Assembly (NCBI GenBank): GCA_016763395.1
Contig: JAESTW010000594.1
Location: forward strand, 1-7,966
DNA length: 7,966 bases
Direction of reading: 5' to 3'
DNA from: Kofleriaceae bacterium
GTDB lineage: Bacteria; Myxococcota_A; Polyangia; Haliangiales; Haliangiaceae
The notes under the pieces are model-generated. The model made no database searches and was not told where the DNA came from. It saw only the letters and a list, made by a program, of their open reading frames with translations. Made by a program: the position numbers and the translations under genes. Position 1 is the first letter of the stretch, and the number at the start of each line of letters is the position of its first letter. Positions 6,911-7,966 of the stretch are shown one piece after another.

Positions 6911-7551
6911 GTAAGAGAAAAGTTCTCATTGCGCTGGCGACGGCCTTTTTACTATTTGGCGTTCTTTCTGGAAGAGCGCTGTGGCAAGGGTATTCTGCTC
7001 TCGAAGCTGGTGATACTGCGATGGGTGAGGGCAACGCTGAGGATGCTGTCCGAAACTGGCGTCGTGCCGCCCGCTGGTATCTACCCCTGGCGCCTCACGT
7101 CGAGGCAGCGTACGACAGGCTGCGGAAACGTGGGCAGGTCGCAGAGACCGAAGGAGACACGCAGACGGCAATTGCTGCTTGGACGGGAATTCGCTCTTCT
7201 GTTCGTGCCACACGCAGCTTTTACACTCCTTTTCCTGAGCGCCTGGAGGAAGCGGACAAGCACATCTCGGTATTGATGGCGCAGTGGGAAGTCCAGCTCG
7301 GACAATCTCCAGAAGCCAGCCCTGAGCGGGTGCAATGGCACCTCAAACTACTGAAAATTGATCACATGCCGTCAACGGGCTGGTCAATCATCGCTCTCTT
7401 GGGGCTAGCACTTTGGATTGGAGGAGGCTTTGCCTTCGCGCTCCGTGCGGTGGACAACAACGATAGGCTCGTTCCCAAGGCGGCAGCGTATAGCGGAGCG
7501 TCTATCGCGATTGGCCTACTGATATGGTTGACCGGGTTGTATCTGGCCTGA
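6907..7551 (+). CDS. Membrane protein with TPR-like soluble middle, probable partner of the ABC transporter
   Basis: The frame is open from farther upstream, but the GTG at 6907 overlapping the permease stop (GTGA) gives a sensible 214-aa protein. It starts VSKRKV followed directly by a membrane helix (about residues 5-25). A soluble part follows, with alanine-rich helical repeats resembling tetratricopeptide units: ALEAGDTAMGEGNAEDAVRN, and EAYDRL-type helices through AETEGDTQTAIAAW. Two C-terminal helices end the protein: STGWSIIALLGLALWIGGGF, and a second from AYSGASIAIGLLIWLTGLYL to the last residue. The soluble middle, about residues 30-155, is probably periplasmic or cytoplasmic depending on topology, which charge bias does not settle. 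I do not recognise a named family. Its placement and coupling to the ATPase and permease suggest an accessory subunit of that complex. It is the last gene of the operon. Confidence 0.75.
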   Translation: MSKRKVLIALATAFLLFGVLSGRALWQGYSALEAGDTAMGEGNAEDAVRNWRRAARWYLPLAPHVEAAYDRLRKRGQVAETEGDTQTAIAAWTGIRSSVRATRSFYTPFPERLEEADKHISVLMAQWEVQLGQSPEASPERVQWHLKLLKIDHMPSTGWSIIALLGLALWIGGGFAFALRAVDNNDRLVPKAAAYSGASIAIGLLIWLTGLYLA

Positions 7552-7804
7552 GAGTTGTTCGTAGTGTTGGCCCTTTTCACGAAGGTTGAACGGCGAAGTC
7601 GCCAACAAGGCGGGAATCGCTATCGCCTTCGTTATCGAGAGACATTGTGCAGCACACCAATAATATGTCGAGAGCGCTCCTGCGGTGCTTCATCGAACGA
7701 ATCAATGTAGCCAATCGCACAAGCCACCTATATGGATAGGAATCACCTGCGGAAGATGCTCAAGGCGATCCGCGAAGAGTACCGGTATTTCACCACGTCA
7801 GTGA
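7552..7804. other. Non-coding stretch after the operon, weak hairpins only
   Basis: No convincing gene is seen on either strand. GGCGAAGTCGCC (7592-7603) can fold as a 4-bp stem, and AAGGCG (7607-7612) pairs with CGCCTT (7624-7629) over an 11-nt loop. Neither is followed by a T-run, so no intrinsic terminator can be called for the operon. A reading frame starting at ATG 7732 stays open to the right edge but has no ribosome site and runs through the tandem repeat. Confidence 0.5.
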
Positions 7805-7815
7805 CCGTTCTCGTT

Positions 7816-7890
7816 GTTCGTGCTCGTGTGTTCGTGCTCGTGCGTTCGTCCTCGTGCGTTCGTCCTCGCTACTCGTGCTACTCGTGCTTC
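7816..7890. repeat. Degenerate 14-bp tandem repeat
   Basis: Four head-to-tail units start with GTTCGT: GTTCGTGCTCGTGT (7816-7829), GTTCGTGCTCGTGC (7830-7843), GTTCGTCCTCGTGC (7844-7857) and GTTCGTCCTCGCTA (7858-7871). Two shorter units, CTCGTGCTA (7872-7880) and CTCGTGCTTC (7881-7890), follow with period 9. A related GTTCTCGTT precedes the array (7807-7815). The plus strand has no A from 7805 to 7870. On the other strand the units read as CACGAGCACGAACG-like. It lies in intergenic DNA beyond the last operon gene. Confidence 0.85.
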
Positions 7891-7966
7891 GACCTGTTTG
7901 CAAAACGGAGCATTTGTACAGCCACTCAGAGACACCCAGGGGGAAAGCTCTATACAAGCTCCAAAA

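Noticed and set aside
7592..7629. Terminator for the six-gene operon
   Set aside because: The stems are short (4 and 6 bp) and no T-run follows, so the evidence is insufficient.
7816..7890. CRISPR array
   Set aside because: The units are 14 or 9 bp, directly adjacent and without unique spacers, so this is a plain tandem repeat.

Overview
The window looks like a chromosomal segment of moderate GC from a Gram-negative bacterium. Tat-exported DUF4159 proteins, frequent GTG/TTG starts, tightly packed envelope-type operons and a degenerate CACGAGCACGAACG-type tandem repeat in intergenic DNA all fit a myxobacterial or other delta-type lineage. That placement is an impression from style, not a proof. 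No rRNA, tRNA, CRISPR array, transposase or integrase was seen.

Layout. Positions 1-240 (minus) hold the N-terminal 80 codons of a two-helix membrane protein that runs off the left edge. Positions 241-409 are non-coding and contain a compact cluster of hairpins. Positions 410-1237 (minus) encode a Tat-signal DUF4159 protein. An 87-bp divergent gap (1238-1324) separates it from a plus-strand gene train that fills 1325-7551. The train holds, in order, a TaqI/Eco57I-type N6-adenine DNA methyltransferase, an extended SDR nucleotide-sugar enzyme, a DegT/ArnB-type PLP sugar aminotransferase, an ABC ATPase, an ABC-2 permease, and a small membrane protein with a TPR-like soluble middle. The last 415 bases have no convincing gene; they contain weak hairpins and a 14-bp tandem repeat.

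How the genes fit together. Every junction in the plus-strand train is a 4-nt stop/start overlap (ATGA, TTGA, ATGA, GTGA) or, once, a 4-nt gap. The six genes are therefore very probably one translationally coupled operon. SDR plus aminotransferase resembles the two-step logic of 4-amino-sugar synthesis: make a 4-keto sugar nucleotide, then transaminate it. ATPase plus permease plus the TPR-like protein look like one ABC-2 membrane complex. A DNA methyltransferase at the head, with no nuclease beside it, is the odd member. The divergent DUF4159 protein and the left-edge membrane protein resemble gene sets often found near ABC-2/gliding-type transporters in this kind of genome.

The most notable anomaly is in the permease. 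Its Shine-Dalgarno sequence and ATG (6120) sit in one frame and encode the expected first eight residues, but the rest of the conserved protein is in the -1 frame from about 6143. This fits one missing G, as a sequencing error or a real mutation, or less likely a recoding event.
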